Positions 61,393-64,000 of a stretch of 64,000 nt of DNA are shown piece after piece. A program made the position numbers and the translations under genes. The notes beneath the pieces are model-generated. The model ran no database searches and was not told where the DNA came from. It worked only from the letters and a program-made list of their open reading frames with translations. The first letter of the stretch is position 1. The number at the start of each line of letters is the position of its first letter. The DNA lies in contig OX438750.1 of assembly GCA_949316235.1 (NCBI GenBank), positions 16,370,865 to 16,434,864 on the forward strand, in the 5' to 3' direction. The DNA is from Oegoconia quadripuncta (lineage: Eukaryota; Arthropoda; Insecta; Lepidoptera; Autostichidae).

Positions 61393-62605
61393 TTCCCTGT
61401 TCTAAAATCTCTTGGAGAAAATACCTACAAGCACAATTCGATCGCATCGTTTTTCGAATAGATGAGATGAAAGATTTATTTATTTGTTAGATAGTTATCG
61501 GTCTGTTTATCTGACGAATGAGAAATCGGCCCTAGGAATATCATTGTTCATTAATATTCAACACGGTAGCGATTTGAACGCGGTGTATTCCCGCTTCGAC
61601 CGCAAATTTCCTGCGCTTCCGATGTGATTACAGGAATCACGGTCCACTCCACACACCTGCTTGTGGTCAACGGGAAAAAATACTGACATGTCCGAGTCTC
61701 GTGGTTCCGTATCGTTGAAAAAAAAATTGGTACGAATGTTAAGTATATACCTTTATCTGAGAATATGCCTAATTGTCTGATGGTCCAGATTTAACAACTT
61801 TTTATGGGTCAAGTGCCGAAATCGCAAACAAAACACTGTTTCATATTATTTTATGAATTAGGTAAAAACCAATCTGTAGAACATCAAGAAAATGGTTAAA
61901 TCTATAGGTATCCAAGATATCCCTAACAATAAATGGGGTTTCATATAAGATAAAGGTCACGTTATGTTATATTGTGTTATGGGTATCAGAACTTGAAGAA
62001 GACAGTGAACATTATCTGAATATAGGTAAACCCTTCAATGAAACCTTTTAACACACGGCTTCCACAGGGGGCTTTAAATTAACAATATTAACAGACCTTA
62101 CAATGTCAATTCGTCTAAAAACTATTTTTATGAAGCGCATTAAAAACAATGATATGAAAAACTAATTGAAGCGAAGATTCTAATACTAGATTGTGAAAGT
62201 TAATCTCGATGAGACGCAAAAACTGCGGTCACCATTGTGTCACCTATCTTCACGCTTCGAGATTGAGTGTTGAAATAAAAATGAAGTTATTTATAGGCTG
62301 TACACACAAAATCGGAAAAAATATTGTTAGGTACCAAAAATGTATTCCAACTTTAAATTATATAGAACTGTTTTCTCATTCGCTTCGCCAGCGTGGAGTT
62401 ACTTTATAGTTACGATTCGACCTCATCCTTTTTAAAAGTCATTTAAAAAGTGGCCTATTTCTTCTCCAGGATCCAGTCTTCTACCAAATTTCAATACGAT
62501 TGGTTCAGCAGTACAGGTGTGAAACCGGGCAGACAGACTTTCACGTTTATAATATTGGTATGAATTATAAGATTTAATATAGTTTAGTTTTCAGATAGAA
62601 ATACT
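61393..62605. other. Mostly unassigned; S scrap
   Basis: 61915-61990 has GGTATCCAAGATATCCC, GATAAAGGTCACGTTATGTT (S-like). A 66-codon plus frame at 62209-62409 is unrecognised. Otherwise nothing. Confidence 0.4.
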
Positions 62606-62610
62606 GGTAC

Positions 62611-63060
62611 TTTTTTTTATGATTAACTGGATACGCGTTTGACCACAATCTCACCTGATGGAAAGTGACGATGTGGCGAAGAGGAAGCACGTGATCTCAG
62701 TAGATGCCTATTCACCTTGCTCTTGAAGATCTCAAGGTTGTAAGATTCAGAAAAGACTGACGCCGGAAGGGAGTTCCATGCCTTGGCTGTTCGTATTATG
62801 AATGAAGAGTCGAACCGCTTAGTGCGAATGTTCGGTATGTTAACTACATCCCTCCCCACACATAGTAGTCCGAAGATGAAATGGCGATGGTGCAATAAGG
62901 TTATGTAATTCCAACGCACACTCACCGAATCACACGTCACATCACTTGTGGTAATGCGACCCATTATCTTCATGGATATCCATTGCGATGTAAGTGATAT
63001 TTTAGTTGAAGTCCTATACTGGAGAATTATGTGACTTTTTGTCAATGTACTAAAGCCTTA
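62611..63060 (-). mobile_element. 5'-truncated LINE, CR1/Jockey-like end
   Basis: T8 at 62611-62618 is the poly(A). Stop codon only ~6 bp from it, so there is almost no 3' UTR. The last ~80 bp match the tail of every SINE-A copy. Related pieces are at 52285-52472 and 7503-7560. Confidence 0.85.
62623..63045 (-). CDS. LINE ORF2 C-terminal end (partial)
   Basis: 140 codons, open. N-I-P-N-I-R-T-K-R-F-D-S-S-F-I-I-R-T-A-K then W-N-S-L-P-A-S-V-F and F-K-S-K-V-N-R-H-L-L are the segment that follows the RT domain in insect CR1/Jockey-group LINEs (R-x-A-x-x-W-N-S-L-P). Ends F-P-S-G-E-I-V-V-K-R-V-S-S. RT core and endonuclease are missing by 5' truncation. The frame has no stops, so the copy is young. 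The clade is inferred from motif memory. Confidence 0.82.
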   Translation of the reverse strand: MTKSHIILQYRTSTKISLTSQWISMKIMGRITTSDVTCDSVSVRWNYITLLHHRHFIFGLLCVGRDVVNIPNIRTKRFDSSFIIRTAKAWNSLPASVFSESYNLEIFKSKVNRHLLRSRASSSPHRHFPSGEIVVKRVSS

Positions 63061-63440
63061 TCTTTTGATTCATAAGACATGAGTTATGTCAGACAACTAT
63101 TCATAATTTAAAGTCTAATATTTTACCAAACTTGACGAATAGAAAGCTGCTTATTCACCAATCAGCGTCACAGTAATCCGATGCACGATGTGACTGGCCT
63201 AAAACAACAGCATGCAATCGGCCGATTGGTCACAGTCTTGGCCCAAACCAATCGTATAGAGCAGCAGGCAGTTTTTGTACGGTACCGGATAATTTGCCTC
63301 GGGTAATTTTGTGGAAAATCTTGCCGGTTTTTCAATTCGTCAAACTACCATCATGTGTTAGTGTTCTTTTAGTGATCCGTACTAAAATTAGAAAACGAAA
63401 AATAATAATAATGAACATTAACCGGGGCCCATCCAACCAC
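63061..63440. other. Unassigned
   Basis: No gene or repeat recognised. CCAATCGGCCGATTGG-like words (63217-63230) form a small palindrome. Confidence 0.4.
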
Positions 63441-63715
63441 TTTTTTTTTATGCACAACGGATTGGTACTTGACCTCAATCACACCTGATATTAAGTGAAG
63501 ATGAGGTCGAAGGTGGAAGGGTACTGACCCGGAAACCCCAACACATTTGGGGGACTGGCTATCTTATCTCTGACAACCGGAACACAACAATGCTATTAAC
63601 ATTGCTACTTGGCGGCAGATTTAGATAAGATGGTGGTAGCTAGCCAGGCGGACATTTAAAATGCCCTACCACCAACCAAACCGAGTACTTAAACATGTAC
63701 CCCGCTGGGGATCGA
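63441..63715 (-). repeat. SINE-A copy 16, cut in box B
   Basis: Minus strand with T9; CAACACATTTGGGG subtype. Ends GTACCCCGCTGGGGATCGA, exactly inside the box B complement, so head and box A are absent. Confidence 0.93.
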
Positions 63716-64000
63716 GTTACACTTAGTAGTTTCTGCTACCCTGGTACTTATTTAGCTTCGTGCGCGTGTTCGTATTTTGTTTAAACTTCTCATGACAATA
63801 TAATAGTAAGTGAACACCGGGTTCCAACTCCTCAATTTTGATGCTGCAAAGGTACTGCCAGCCTAAACCGACAGGAATAAGAATCTGTCGATTTTGATTC
63901 AATATTATTAGTACCAAGTACACATTCGGGTTCCAGCTCCTATATTCTTAAAGTTGTCATTGAACTCAAAAGTTTAACCAATTATTAGAGGGCCGGTACA
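63716..64000. other. Unassigned; local GGTTCCA repeat
   Basis: CGGGTTCCAACTCCT (63818) and CGGGTTCCAGCTCCT (63928) form a diverged direct pair. No gene evidence. Confidence 0.4.

Overview
This 64 kb window looks like a non-genic, repeat-dense piece of a lepidopteran (moth or butterfly) nuclear genome. The evidence is the AT-rich background, the absence of any recognisable host exon set, and many repeats whose sequences match what I remember as typical of Lepidoptera: tRNA-derived SINEs, a 5S-rRNA-derived SINE, LINE tails ending in TGATGATGAT or ATCT repeats, R1- and Jockey-type retrotransposons, and many MITEs. Species cannot be set from the sequence. Every family grouping here comes from comparing copies within the window by eye; no database was searched. 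Letter names (A, B, C and so on) are local labels.

The dominant element is SINE-A, about 340 bp, with roughly 17 clear copies plus relics on both strands. It has a tRNA-like head with pol III box A and box B, a body, and a roughly 80 bp tail followed by A8-A12. The tail closely matches the end of a LINE reading frame that is itself present at 62.6-63.0 kb, so that LINE is the likely supplier of SINE-A's retrotransposition machinery. SINE-B and SINE-C are two further tRNA-headed SINEs that share a body. A 5S-rRNA-headed SINE is complete at 53.0-53.3 kb and broken elsewhere.

Layout: 0-2.4 kb SINE-A copies with a 102 bp exact duplication; 3-5.2 kb SINE-C, a hairpin element and a three-level nest; 6.8-7.2 and 20.6-21.1 kb a 0.43 kb inverted-repeat element in opposite orientations; 9.5-10.5 kb a MITE with a GC-rich core beside a reverse-transcriptase relic; 13.4 kb a near-perfect palindrome; 17.2-18.4 kb inverted Q repeats carrying a nested MITE; 22.35-22.57 kb a six-unit minisatellite; 31.6 and 37.3 kb TTAA-flanked mini-elements; 33.7-34.3 kb a Harbinger-like MITE inside a SINE; 39.4-40.8 kb a three-level nest of MITE, SINE-A and R1 LINE; 42.2-43.8 kb a GC-rich Jockey-type element that keeps gag (ORF1) but not ORF2; 54.0-55.0 kb a tandemly duplicated reverse-transcriptase relic with a SINE in it; 59.9-61.1 kb a second Harbinger-like MITE and a MITE holding a LINE tail; 62.6-63.0 kb the LINE C-terminus.

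The only convincing protein sequences belong to transposable elements: R1 ORF2 C-terminus, Jockey gag, and the LINE C-terminus at 62.6 kb. The rest is AT-rich single-copy-looking DNA, consistent with an intergenic region or a large intron. No CRISPR array, operon, rRNA gene or canonical functional tRNA gene was found. The main scientific value lies in the nesting order of the elements and in the SINE tail relationships.
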